Assembly: GCA_035650275.1 (NCBI GenBank)
Contig: DASRHY010000004.1
Coordinates: forward strand, 1-64,000
Origin: DASRHY01 sp035650275
GTDB taxonomy: Bacteria > Actinomycetota > Actinomycetes > Propionibacteriales > Kribbellaceae
Direction of reading: 5' to 3'
Length of the DNA: 64,000 nt
Part shown: positions 25,114 to 33,358 of the stretch, piece after piece
Layout of the letters: each line of letters begins with the position of its first letter
How positions within the stretch are numbered: the stretch's first letter is position 1
The notes under the pieces: model-generated
What the model was told of the DNA's origin: nothing
The model's database searches: none
The model's input: the letters and a program-made list of their open reading frames with translations, nothing else
Translations under genes and position numbers: made by a program

Positions 25114-27828
25114 TCAGGTGTCGGTGGTGTCCAGGAGGCGGCGGACGGCGATGTCCTGGCGGGGTTTCTCGACCGGGGCGATGCGGATGGACGTGTCGAG
25201 GACAGTGGCACCGTCGGCGCCGGCCATCACCGAGCGCAGGTCGATCCGGACAACCTCCTCCAGGTCGACGGCGAGCCGGCCGACCCGGTGCAGCAGGTTC
25301 TCGATCGCGGCGATGTCCACAGGCTCCGAGCCGCGGTAGCCGAACAGCAGCGGGGCGGCGCGCACCTCGCGGACCATCTCGGCCGCGTCCGCGGTGGTCA
25401 GCGGCGGCATCCGGTACGACCGGTCGCCGAGCAGGTCGGTCGCCACCCCGGACAGGCCGAACAGCACCACCGGGCCGAACGACACGTCCTCCACCGCGCT
25501 GATCACGACCGGGACGCCCGGTGGCGCCATCTTCTGCACGACGAAGTGCGCCCGCGCCGGATCCTCGGCCACCCCGAACGTCGAGGTCATCACCTCCCAG
25601 GCGTCCCGGATGTCGTGCTCGTCCAGGATGTGCCGCCAGATGTCGGCCAGGTCCGGTCGCGCCCGCCACTGCTCCGCGGTCGCCTTCAGGATCACGTCCC
25701 AGCCCAGCTCCTTGCCGCGGGCAACGGCCTCGTCGGCGGACAGCACCGGATACGACGGCAGCACGCCGATGTCGTAGAAGCTGAGCAGGTGCTGGCGTTC
25801 GTCCGCGCTCAGGTCGGCGCCCTCGGGATGGCGGCGCAGGAAGTCCTCGACGAACGCCTTCGCGCCATGCGAGTCGACGCCTTCCAGCTCCGGCACCTCG
25901 CTGTCCGCGCGGCGCCGCCACTGCGCGTACGCGGTCACCTTGGCCAGCGCACCGACCGCGTACTGCGGCGAGGAGTACGACGGGATCGAGCCGCGGGCAG
26001 CACCGCCGTACTCGTCGGTGACCCGCAGGTCCGCCGGTACGCTGCGCGAGGCCAGGAATGTGGACACCACCGGCTTGCCCGAGTCCGCGGCCGCCGCGGC
26101 CAGCACCCGGCCGACGTCCTCCCCGGTGGTGCGCAGCGGCGGCGTGAAGATCACCACGACCGAGTCCACCTGCGGGTCGGTGAAGGCCCGGTCCAGCGCA
26201 CCGGCGAACTCGTCCGCGGTCGCCTCGGCGGTCAGCGTCGTACAGTCGCCGGTCACCACCTGCAGCCCGTGCGACGCGGCCGCGTCCATCGCCAGCAGGG
26301 TGAGCGCGTCGGAGTTGCTGACGATCGCCACGTTCCGGCCGCGCGGCAGCGGCTGGTGCGCGAGCAGCTGAGCCACGTCCAGCATCTCGCCGATGGTGTC
26401 GACGCCGATCAGCCCGCTCTGCCGGAACAGCGACTCCACCGTTTCCGCCGGCAGCTGGCTGCGGCGGACGGTGTGGCCGAGCGGGACGCCCTGGGTGGCG
26501 CGGCCGGACTTCAGTGCGATCACCGGTTTCCGCCCGGCCAGCCGGCGCGCGACCCGGCTGAACTTGCGCGGGTTGCCGAGCGACTCCAAGTACAGCAGCA
26601 CTACCTCGGTCGCCTCGTCGGAGTACCAGTACTGCATCAGGTCGTTGCCGGAGACGTCCGCGCGGTTCCCGGCGGACACGAAGGTGGACAACCCGAGCCC
26701 GCGGGCGATCACGTCGGCCAGGATCGTCACGCCGAGCGCGCCGGACTGGCAGAAGAACGCCACCCGGCCCGGACTCGGCGTCAGCGGCGACAGGCTCGCG
26801 TTCAGCGACACCCGCGGGTCGGTGTTGATCACGCCGAGCGCGTTCGGCCCGATCACCCGCAGCCCGTACGAACGGGCAAGCCCGACCAGCCGGCGCTGCC
26901 GCTGCCGCCCTTCCGGCCCGAGCTCGGCGAAACCGCTGGAGACCACCACCAACCCGCGGGCGCCCTTCGCGGCGCAGTCCAGCACCACGTCCTGCACGGT
27001 GTCGGCCGGCACCGCCACCACGGCCAGGTCGATGGTGCCGGAGATGTCGGTGACCGACCGGTACGTCGGCACGCCGTCGATCTCGTCCTCATCGGCCTCG
27101 GTGTTGACCGCGTACAGCTTGCCGGTGAACCCACCGTCACGCAGGTTGTGCAGCAGCGCGTTGCCGATGGTGCCGTCCCGGCGGCTGGCACCGATCACCG
27201 CGATGCTGGACGGGGTCAGCAGCCGCTCGATCGACAGCGCCTCCGAGCGTTGCTCCCGGGCCTGCATCACGCCGTACGACGTGTCGGTCGGCTCGATCTC
27301 GAACGCCACCACGATCACGCCGTCCTCGAACTCGCGCGCGACGTGGTAGCCGGCCTCGGTGAAGACGGCGATCATCTTGCGGTTGTCCGGCAGCACCTCG
27401 GCGGTGAACCGGGTGATGCCGTGCTCGCGGGCGGTCTGCGCGAGGTGCTCGAGCAGCAGCTGGCCGAGCCCGCGGCCCTGGTGAGCGTCTTCGACCAGGA
27501 ACGCCACCTCGGCGTCGCTGTGCGAGGTCCGCTCGTACCGCCCGACGGCGATCATGTCGCCGCCGACCAGCACGATCAACGCCAGCCGGTCCCGGTAGTC
27601 GACCTGCGTGAACCGGGCCACGTCCCGGTCCGACAGCCGCGGGTACGGCGCGAAGAACCGGTAGTACTTCGACTCGTCCGACACCCGGTCGTAGAACGCC
27701 CTCAGCAGATCCGCGTCGGCCGGCACGATCGGCCGGATGTGAGCGGTCGCGCCGTCGCGCAGCACCACGTCGGCCTCGTACTCCCGCGGGTAGTCCGCGG
27801 GGTACTCGACGTGCTCCGGCAGGGCCAC
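25114..27828 (-). CDS. Pat-type protein lysine acetyltransferase: N-terminal GNAT fused to NDP-forming acyl-CoA synthetase-like domains
   Basis: Protein of 904 residues. Residues about 22-185 are a GNAT domain (HIRPIVPADADLLRAFY, EVAFLVEDAHQGRGLGQLLL with the Q-x-x-G-x-G acetyl-CoA site). Next come a CoA-binding Rossmann domain at about 205-330 (SSIAVIGASRRDGTIGNALL), succinyl-CoA-ligase-like domains to about 640, and an ATP-grasp domain at about 680-890 (GWDVILKATAEQW, PVVISAVEDVSFGPVVLFGL). In enterobacterial Pat the GNAT lies at the C-terminus; the order here is the one known from actinomycetes. The expected role is acetylating acyl-CoA synthetases and other metabolic enzymes; an acyl-CoA ligase starts divergently 147 bases away and is a plausible target. 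Confidence 0.9.
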   Translation of the reverse strand: MALPEHVEYPADYPREYEADVVLRDGATAHIRPIVPADADLLRAFYDRVSDESKYYRFFAPYPRLSDRDVARFTQVDYRDRLALIVLVGGDMIAVGRYERTSHSDAEVAFLVEDAHQGRGLGQLLLEHLAQTAREHGITRFTAEVLPDNRKMIAVFTEAGYHVAREFEDGVIVVAFEIEPTDTSYGVMQAREQRSEALSIERLLTPSSIAVIGASRRDGTIGNALLHNLRDGGFTGKLYAVNTEADEDEIDGVPTYRSVTDISGTIDLAVVAVPADTVQDVVLDCAAKGARGLVVVSSGFAELGPEGRQRQRRLVGLARSYGLRVIGPNALGVINTDPRVSLNASLSPLTPSPGRVAFFCQSGALGVTILADVIARGLGLSTFVSAGNRADVSGNDLMQYWYSDEATEVVLLYLESLGNPRKFSRVARRLAGRKPVIALKSGRATQGVPLGHTVRRSQLPAETVESLFRQSGLIGVDTIGEMLDVAQLLAHQPLPRGRNVAIVSNSDALTLLAMDAAASHGLQVVTGDCTTLTAEATADEFAGALDRAFTDPQVDSVVVIFTPPLRTTGEDVGRVLAAAAADSGKPVVSTFLASRSVPADLRVTDEYGGAARGSIPSYSSPQYAVGALAKVTAYAQWRRRADSEVPELEGVDSHGAKAFVEDFLRRHPEGADLSADERQHLLSFYDIGVLPSYPVLSADEAVARGKELGWDVILKATAEQWRARPDLADIWRHILDEHDIRDAWEVMTSTFGVAEDPARAHFVVQKMAPPGVPVVISAVEDVSFGPVVLFGLSGVATDLLGDRSYRMPPLTTADAAEMVREVRAAPLLFGYRGSEPVDIAAIENLLHRVGRLAVDLEEVVRIDLRSVMAGADGATVLDTSIRIAPVEKPRQDIAVRRLLDTTDT

Positions 27829-27975
27829 GCGGAAAGCCTACTCAGCGGCGCGCCGGCTGCGGCCGCCGCAGATCATCCGGCAGGGTGATCCGCGTCCCAC
27901 GGGTCGGGGCCCATACGGGCGCGGATGGGGCGCGGACGGTTTCGTGTGCGCACCGGTGTGGGCAATAGTGCAGGC

Positions 27976-29712
27976 ATGGCCGACGAGCACAGCCGCGGAG
28001 AGACCAGCACATCCGACACCACCCGGACGTTCCGGGATACGCGAGACTTCCTGGTCGCGCACCGGGAGGACCACGAGACCGCGTACCGGGACTTCCGCTG
28101 GCCGCGGTTCGAGCAGTTCAACTGGGCCCGGGACTGGTTCGACGCGCTCGCGGTGGAGCAGCCGGACGTGGCGGCGCTGACGATCGTGGAGACCGACGGC
28201 GAGGTCAACAGCCTCACGTACGCCGACATGGCGCAGCGGTCGCGGCAGGTCGCAGGCTGGCTGTCCACGCAGGGCCTGCGCAAGGGCGACCGGGTACTGA
28301 TCGTGCTCGGCAACCAGGTCGAGCTGTGGGAGACGGTGCTGGCCTGCATCCGGCTCGGTGCCGTGATGATCCCGGCGACCACACTGCTGACCGAGGCCGA
28401 CCTGGCTGACCGGATCGAACGCGGCCGGGTGAAGTTCGTGGTGGCAGCAGGCGCCGACGCCGGCAGGTATGCGGGGATCGCGGACCGTTGCACGAAGGTC
28501 GCCGTCGGCGACTCTGCCCGTGGCTGGTTCAACTACGCCGATGCCGCGTCGTTCGCCGGCGAGTCGGACCCCAGCAGCCCGGCCGACGAGGTCGACACCG
28601 CGGCCGACGACCCGCTGCTGCTGTACTTCACCTCCGGTACGACGAGCCAGCCGAAGCTGGTCGAGCACAGCCAGGTCAGCTACCCGGTCGGTCACCTGTC
28701 GACGATGTACTGGATCGGGCTACAGCCGGGCGATGTGCATCTGAACGTTTCCTCGCCGGGCTGGGCGAAGCACTCCTGGAGCAACGTGTTCGCGCCCTGG
28801 AATGCGGGCGCGACGGTGTTCATCTACAACTACACCCGGTTCGATGCGCAGGACCTGCTGCAGGCGCTGGCGACGTACGGGGTGACCACGTTCTGCGCGC
28901 CGCCGACGGTGTGGCGGATGCTGATCCAGGCCGACCTGTCGTCGGTGCAGGTGCCGGTGCGGGAGTGCATCAGCGCCGGCGAGCCGCTCAACCCCGAGGT
29001 GATCGAGCAGGTCCAGCACGCCTGGGGTATCACGATCCGGGACGGCTTCGGGCAGACCGAGACGACCGCGGTGATCGGCAACACCCCCGGCCAGCCGATC
29101 AAACCGGGCTCGATGGGCCGGCCGCTGCCGGGGTACGCGATCGCGCTGGTCGACCCGGCCTCCGGCGAGGTCGGCGACGACGGCGAGATCTGCCTGGAGC
29201 TGGGGCCGCCGCCGGTGGGGCTGATGCGCGGCTACCGCGACGACCATCTGCGCACCGCCGAGGTGATGCGCGACGGGTTCTACCACACCGGCGACGTGGC
29301 GAGCCGTGACGCCGACGGGTACATCACCTACGTCGGCCGCGCGGACGACGTGTTCAAGGCCGCCGACTACCGGATCTCGCCGTTCGAGCTGGAGTCGGTG
29401 CTGATCGAGCACCCGGCGGTCGCCGAGGCCGCGGTGGTTCCGTCACCGGACGCGCTCCGGCTGGCGGTGCCGAAGGCGTACGTCGTGCTTGCCCCGGGCA
29501 ACGAGCCGTCGCGGGAGCTGGCCGGCGAGATCCTGGCCTACTGCCGCGAGCACCTGGCCGGGTACAAGCGGATCCGGCGGATCGAGTTCGCCGAGCTGCC
29601 GAAGACGATCTCCGGGAAGATCCGCCGGGTCGAGCTGCGCGCGGACGAGGCCGACAAGGTCGAGCGGGGCGAGTCCGCGCCGCACGCCTACGACGAGTCC
29701 GACTTCCACTGA
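27976..29712 (+). CDS. AMP-forming acyl-CoA synthetase
   Basis: Adenylate-forming ligase of 578 residues making an acyl-AMP and then an acyl-CoA. The ATP-grip motif is LYFTSGTTSQPKLV, followed by DGFGQTETT, YHTGD and the C-terminal KTISGKIRR with the catalytic Lys. The N-terminal FNWARDWFDALA style and overall length resemble medium-chain/benzoate-type ligases (ACSM-like). The ATG at 27976 is chosen because an upstream in-frame ATG at 27925 would add 17 unconserved residues; no strong ribosome site is seen, so the mRNA may be leaderless. The KTISGKIRR lysine is the usual target of Pat acetylation, and the Pat-type gene is divergent next door. Confidence 0.9.
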   Translation: MADEHSRGETSTSDTTRTFRDTRDFLVAHREDHETAYRDFRWPRFEQFNWARDWFDALAVEQPDVAALTIVETDGEVNSLTYADMAQRSRQVAGWLSTQGLRKGDRVLIVLGNQVELWETVLACIRLGAVMIPATTLLTEADLADRIERGRVKFVVAAGADAGRYAGIADRCTKVAVGDSARGWFNYADAASFAGESDPSSPADEVDTAADDPLLLYFTSGTTSQPKLVEHSQVSYPVGHLSTMYWIGLQPGDVHLNVSSPGWAKHSWSNVFAPWNAGATVFIYNYTRFDAQDLLQALATYGVTTFCAPPTVWRMLIQADLSSVQVPVRECISAGEPLNPEVIEQVQHAWGITIRDGFGQTETTAVIGNTPGQPIKPGSMGRPLPGYAIALVDPASGEVGDDGEICLELGPPPVGLMRGYRDDHLRTAEVMRDGFYHTGDVASRDADGYITYVGRADDVFKAADYRISPFELESVLIEHPAVAEAAVVPSPDALRLAVPKAYVVLAPGNEPSRELAGEILAYCREHLAGYKRIRRIEFAELPKTISGKIRRVELRADEADKVERGESAPHAYDESDFH

Positions 29713-29830
29713 CGGTCCGCGTGCGCCTTGACCTTGACCTTGGCGCGGTTGCCGCACACCTCACCTACATGACACGCCCGACTCGTGGACGGTGGCGCGA
29801 CGGGAGCGTCTCACGCGCCATCATCCACGA

Positions 29831-30607
29831 ATGGGCGGCATCTGGGACGACACCGGGCTCGGCCTCGCGGCGCTCGTGGTGCTGCCGCTGCTGGTCGCGA
29901 TCGCGGTCGCCGGGTCGAAGCTGGCGGGACTGCGGCACGAGCGGGGACTGGTCACCGCGGCTTTGCGCGCGGTGGTCCAGCTCGCGGTCGTCGGCACGCT
30001 GATCGGGCTCGCGCTCAGGTCGATCGCCGGTGCGCTCGCGTTCGTCGTACTCATGCTGTGCGTCGCGACCGTGACCAGCACCCGGCGGATCGCCAAGTCG
30101 GCCCCGATACCGGGACTGCTGGGTCGCTGCGCGCTCGCGATCGGCGTACCTGCCGCCGCCGTGATCGGGCTCGTCGTCGGCACCGGTGTGGTGCCACGGA
30201 ACCCGGCGACGCTGCTGCCGATGGGCGGCATCATCGTCGGCGGCGCGATGACCGCGACCACGCTGAGCGGGCGGCGGCTGCTGGCCGAGTACGGCAACCG
30301 GTTCGGTGAGTTCGAGGCCGGGCTGTCGATCGGGCTGCTACCGGCCGCCGCGTTCCGGCTGGTCGCGGGCCCGGCCGCCGGCGACGCGCTGCTGCCGGCG
30401 CTGGACCAGACCCGCACCGTCGGCCTGGTCACCCTGCCCGGCGCGTTCGTCGGGATGGTGCTCGGCGGCGCCTCACCGGCGGCCGCGGCCGCGCTGCAGC
30501 TCGTCGTACTGCTCGGGCTGCTGGCCGCCGAGGCGGTGTCGATCCTGACGATCAGCGAGCTGCTGGCGCGGGCACCGCTTCCGGACGGGCGTACCGTGGC
30601 GCCATGA
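29831..30607 (+). CDS. FetB-like (UPF0014) membrane protein, putative iron exporter permease
   Basis: Integral membrane protein of 258 residues with about seven helices. Family motifs are MGGIIVGGAMTATTLSGRRL, the hydrophobic LVTLPGAFVGMVLGGASP segment, and an early ALRAVVQLAVVGTLIGLAL. FetB works with an ATPase, FetA, in iron export in enterobacteria; no ATPase gene is adjacent here. The ATG at 29831 gives the expected length. Its stop overlaps the DUF2630 gene by 4 bases. Confidence 0.8.
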   Translation: MGGIWDDTGLGLAALVVLPLLVAIAVAGSKLAGLRHERGLVTAALRAVVQLAVVGTLIGLALRSIAGALAFVVLMLCVATVTSTRRIAKSAPIPGLLGRCALAIGVPAAAVIGLVVGTGVVPRNPATLLPMGGIIVGGAMTATTLSGRRLLAEYGNRFGEFEAGLSIGLLPAAAFRLVAGPAAGDALLPALDQTRTVGLVTLPGAFVGMVLGGASPAAAAALQLVVLLGLLAAEAVSILTISELLARAPLPDGRTVAP

Positions 30608-30849
30608 CCGACGACTCGATCTTCGCCCGCATCGACGACCTGGTGAACACCGAGCGCGAGCTGCGCGTGAAGCTGGCGGCCGGTGAGATCAGCCGCGAGG
30701 ACGAGCAGGACCGGCTCAGCCAGATCGAGACCGACCTGGACCGTTGCTGGGATCTGCTGCGGCAGCGCCGCGCCAAGCGGGAGTTCGGCGGCGACCCGGA
30801 CGACGCGGAGGCCCGGCCTGCGGGCACGGTCGAGGGCTACCTCGGCTGA
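30604..30849 (+). CDS. DUF2630 family protein
   Basis: Short charged protein of 81 residues predicted to be a helical hairpin: FARIDDLVNTERELRVKLAA, then EQDRLSQIETDLDRCWDLLR and QRRAKREFGGDPDDA, the core of DUF2630. It overlaps the FetB-like gene by ATGA. Function is unknown. Confidence 0.85.
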   Translation: MTDDSIFARIDDLVNTERELRVKLAAGEISREDEQDRLSQIETDLDRCWDLLRQRRAKREFGGDPDDAEARPAGTVEGYLG

Positions 30850-30853
30850 CGGG

Positions 30854-31276
30854 TCAGAACCCGCGCAGCTTGTCCGCGGTGATCCGGACGACCACCGAGT
30901 AGTCGGCGTGGAACTCGTCGTTCGTCATGCCCAGACCCTTGATGGCCCTGCGGTACTTCTCGTCGTACGACGACCGCTCGTCCGCGGTCATGCCGTCAGG
31001 GTCGACCGCGGCGGCGCCGGTCACCACGATCACGTTGCCACCGGTCTCGGTGCTGTTCAGGTGCAGTGCGACCCGCGGGTTCGCCGCGATGTTGCGCAGC
31101 TTCGCGGTGCGCGGCTGGCTCGACACCAGCAGGTCGTCCCCCGAGCGCAGGAACCACACCGGCGTCGGCTGCGGCGTACCGGACCGGTCGACCGTGACCA
31201 ACCAGCCGACGGTGTCGTCGGCGAGCCGTCGCTGTGCGCGGGCACCGAATCCGGTCGAGGTGTCGATGGAGAGCAT
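30854..31276 (-). CDS. PPOX-class F420-dependent oxidoreductase (TIGR03667-like)
   Basis: Split-barrel flavin/deazaflavin-binding protein of 140 residues. The N-terminal RRLADDTVGWLVTVDRSGTPQPTPVWFL, then LRNIAANPRVALHLN and GNVIVVTGAAAVDPDG fit the PPOX/F420 family, which reduces diverse substrates with F420H2. The natural substrate is unknown. It converges on DUF2630 with 4 bases between the stops. Confidence 0.83.
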   Translation of the reverse strand: MLSIDTSTGFGARAQRRLADDTVGWLVTVDRSGTPQPTPVWFLRSGDDLLVSSQPRTAKLRNIAANPRVALHLNSTETGGNVIVVTGAAAVDPDGMTADERSSYDEKYRRAIKGLGMTNDEFHADYSVVVRITADKLRGF

Positions 31277-31301
31277 CTCATCCTCCCGTAATGCGTTCAG
31301 G

Positions 31302-31739
31302 TCACGCGGCGTGCGGCCCGAACCGGGGCCACTCGATCGCCGGGCACCGGTCCATCACCATGTCCAGGCCGGCCTGCGTCGCGCGATGGTAGGCGTCCGG
31401 GTCGATCACGTCCAGCTGGAACCAGACCGCCTTGGCACCGATCTCGACCGCCTGCTCGGCGATGTCGCCGGCCAGCTCCGACCGCACGAACACGTCGACC
31501 ACGTCGACCGGGAACGGGATGTCCGCCAGCGTGGCGTACCCCTGCTCACCGTGCACCGTCTCAGCCTTCGGGTGCACCGGGACGATCCGGACCCCCTTGC
31601 GTTGCAGCAGTTTCGCGACGCCGTACGCCGAGCGGGCGGCGTTGGTGGAAAGACCGACGACGGCCCAGGTCTTGCCGGTGTGCAGGATGCGCCGGATCAC
31701 GTCCGGATCCCCCCACGTCGTGCTGAGGTCAGCGCTCAT
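31302..31739 (-). CDS. CoA-binding domain protein (YccU-like)
   Basis: Single Rossmann domain of 145 residues starting at the ATG at 31739 (MSADLSTTWGDPDVIRRIL). KTWAVVGLSTNAARSAYGVA binds the CoA or nucleotide; VDVVDVFVRSELAGDIAEQAV and AVWFQLDVIDPDAYHRA complete the YccU-type fold. Function is unknown. It is divergent from the sigma-fusion gene, starts 56 bases apart. Confidence 0.85.
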   Translation of the reverse strand: MSADLSTTWGDPDVIRRILHTGKTWAVVGLSTNAARSAYGVAKLLQRKGVRIVPVHPKAETVHGEQGYATLADIPFPVDVVDVFVRSELAGDIAEQAVEIGAKAVWFQLDVIDPDAYHRATQAGLDMVMDRCPAIEWPRFGPHAA

Positions 31740-31795
31740 ACTCGGAGCAACCCGGCCCGCACGCCGGCTATTCCGGCCTCGAGAACGGACCACCG

Positions 31796-33310
31796 ATGAG
31801 TGACGACGACGCGGAGTTCACGCACTTCGTGCGGCGTCACTCGCCCGCGCTGCTCCGGACCGCCTTCCACCTGACCGCCGACCCGGCACGGGCGGACGAC
31901 CTGCTGCGAACCGCCCTGACCGCGACGTACCTGCAGTGGAGCCGGACCGAGGACCCGGTGGCGTCCACGCGGCATGCGCTCGCCGGAGCCGCAGCGCCGT
32001 GGTGGCGGCCGTCGAGCTGGCGCGGCGACGAGCCGGACGGCGATGACGTCATCGAGGCGTTCCGAGCGCTGCCCGCGCGGCAGCGGGCGGTTGCGGCGCT
32101 GCGGTACCTCGAGGAGCTGTCCGAGGTCGAGACCGCGGACCTCCTCGGCCTGCCGGTCGCGGTGGTGCGGGCCGAGACGAAGCGTGGGCTGCCGGTCACT
32201 CGACTGACCGAGGCAATGGCCGAGAACATGGCCGCGGCCGCGGACGGCCTCGCTCCCGGCCCTGAGCTGGCAGCGCAGGTGATCGCGCGCGGCCAGCGGG
32301 CCAGGCGACGGCGCCGTGGTGTTGCCGCGGTCGTCGTCTCGCTCGTCGTCGCGGCCGCGGTGGCGATGCCGCGGGTACTTGTCGACACGGGCGGGCCGGA
32401 GGCCGTCGAGCCGCCACCCACCACCGCGGCACCGACACTCGACCCGCTGCCTTGGGGCCCACCGCCGCGGGTGCCGTACACGATCACCGATCCGCGCACC
32501 GGCGCGGTGATCCTGTACGACGGGTCCGCGCGGGTACCGCTGCCCGGCGGCGTCACGGTGGTCGGCCGGGTCCCCGGCGGGTGGTTCGTGCAGCGACCGC
32601 AGAACGGGCCGGTCCGGCGGACCGAGGCGGGGGTGCTGGACCGCCGCGGCGCGTTCCGGCTGTTCGGCCAGACCCGGTCGGACAGCCCGGCGGCGCTGTC
32701 ACCGGACGGCACCCGGGCGGCCTTCGCCGCGGACGACCCCGGGGTACGCCGCGTGGTGCTCGCCGACGTCCGCACCGCGGCAAGGACCGGCGCCCTGCCG
32801 ATCGCGGACGCCGACGTCGTGGGCTGGAACGCGCACGGCGTCTGGCTGCGCTCCGCCACCGGCCGGACCCGGGTCTGGCGCCCTGGCGCCGCCCCGGTCG
32901 AGGTGCCGGGCGCCGAGACGGTGCGGATCACCCGCACCACACCGCACATGCTCGACCTGGAGGGGTGCACGGCGGTCGTCACGCTCACCCCGGACGACCG
33001 GCTGCGACGGCTCCGGCGGGACTGTCTGGACGAGACCCACGGCTCCACCCTTTCCCCGAACGGCGAAGCCGTCCTGCTGCCGGACGGGTCGGTGCCGCGG
33101 CTCTCCGACAGGCGGACCACGCAGATCCGGCCGCCTGGGAACACCGGGTGGGAGGACGCGGACCACGTGCTGCTATGGGAGGCGGAGACCGACGACGGTA
33201 CGACGCGCGAGACCGTGGTCCGCTGCGACATCCGGACCGCGGCCTGCGAGCGCGCGTACGACACGGAGCGTCCGGGAACGGGTACCCGGTTGGTGCTGTG
33301 GCCCCGATAG
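31796..33310 (+). CDS. ECF sigma-like protein with one TM helix and extracytoplasmic propeller-like domain (paralogue 1)
   Basis: Protein of 504 residues. Residues about 5-60 resemble sigma region 2 of SigE-type ECF factors (FVRRHSPALLRTAFHLTADP) and about 85-140 region 4 (ALPARQRAVAALRYLEELSE, VETADLLGLPVAVVRAETKR). A basic patch and one hydrophobic helix follow at about 170-195 (RRRRRGVAAVVVSLVVAAAV), giving an N-in/C-out topology. The outer 300 residues contain blade-like repeats (LSPDGTRAAFAADDPGVRRV, LPDGSVPRLSDR) and two Cys pairs: EGC with RDCLDE, and RCDIRTAACE. The next gene is a paralogue with the same layout. Membrane-tethered sigma regulation is inferred; no separate anti-sigma gene is present. 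Confidence 0.8.
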   Translation: MSDDDAEFTHFVRRHSPALLRTAFHLTADPARADDLLRTALTATYLQWSRTEDPVASTRHALAGAAAPWWRPSSWRGDEPDGDDVIEAFRALPARQRAVAALRYLEELSEVETADLLGLPVAVVRAETKRGLPVTRLTEAMAENMAAAADGLAPGPELAAQVIARGQRARRRRRGVAAVVVSLVVAAAVAMPRVLVDTGGPEAVEPPPTTAAPTLDPLPWGPPPRVPYTITDPRTGAVILYDGSARVPLPGGVTVVGRVPGGWFVQRPQNGPVRRTEAGVLDRRGAFRLFGQTRSDSPAALSPDGTRAAFAADDPGVRRVVLADVRTAARTGALPIADADVVGWNAHGVWLRSATGRTRVWRPGAAPVEVPGAETVRITRTTPHMLDLEGCTAVVTLTPDDRLRRLRRDCLDETHGSTLSPNGEAVLLPDGSVPRLSDRRTTQIRPPGNTGWEDADHVLLWEAETDDGTTRETVVRCDIRTAACERAYDTERPGTGTRLVLWPR

Positions 33311-33313
33311 CGC

Positions 33314-33349
33314 GGGTCGGTGCTGCGGGTGCTCCACGCAGGTGACAAT
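33314..33349 (+). promoter_or_regulatory. Promoter-like element before sigma-fusion paralogue 2
   Basis: GGGTCGGTGCTG at 33314-33325 is followed 18 bases later by GACAAT at 33344-33349, nine bases before the ATG at 33359. That spacing would give a nearly leaderless transcript. The same 12-mer and a GACAAT recur between this gene and parC (34892-34930). It is read as a candidate -35/-10 pair shared by the two transcription units. Confidence 0.4.
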
Positions 33350-33358
33350 TTGATCGGG

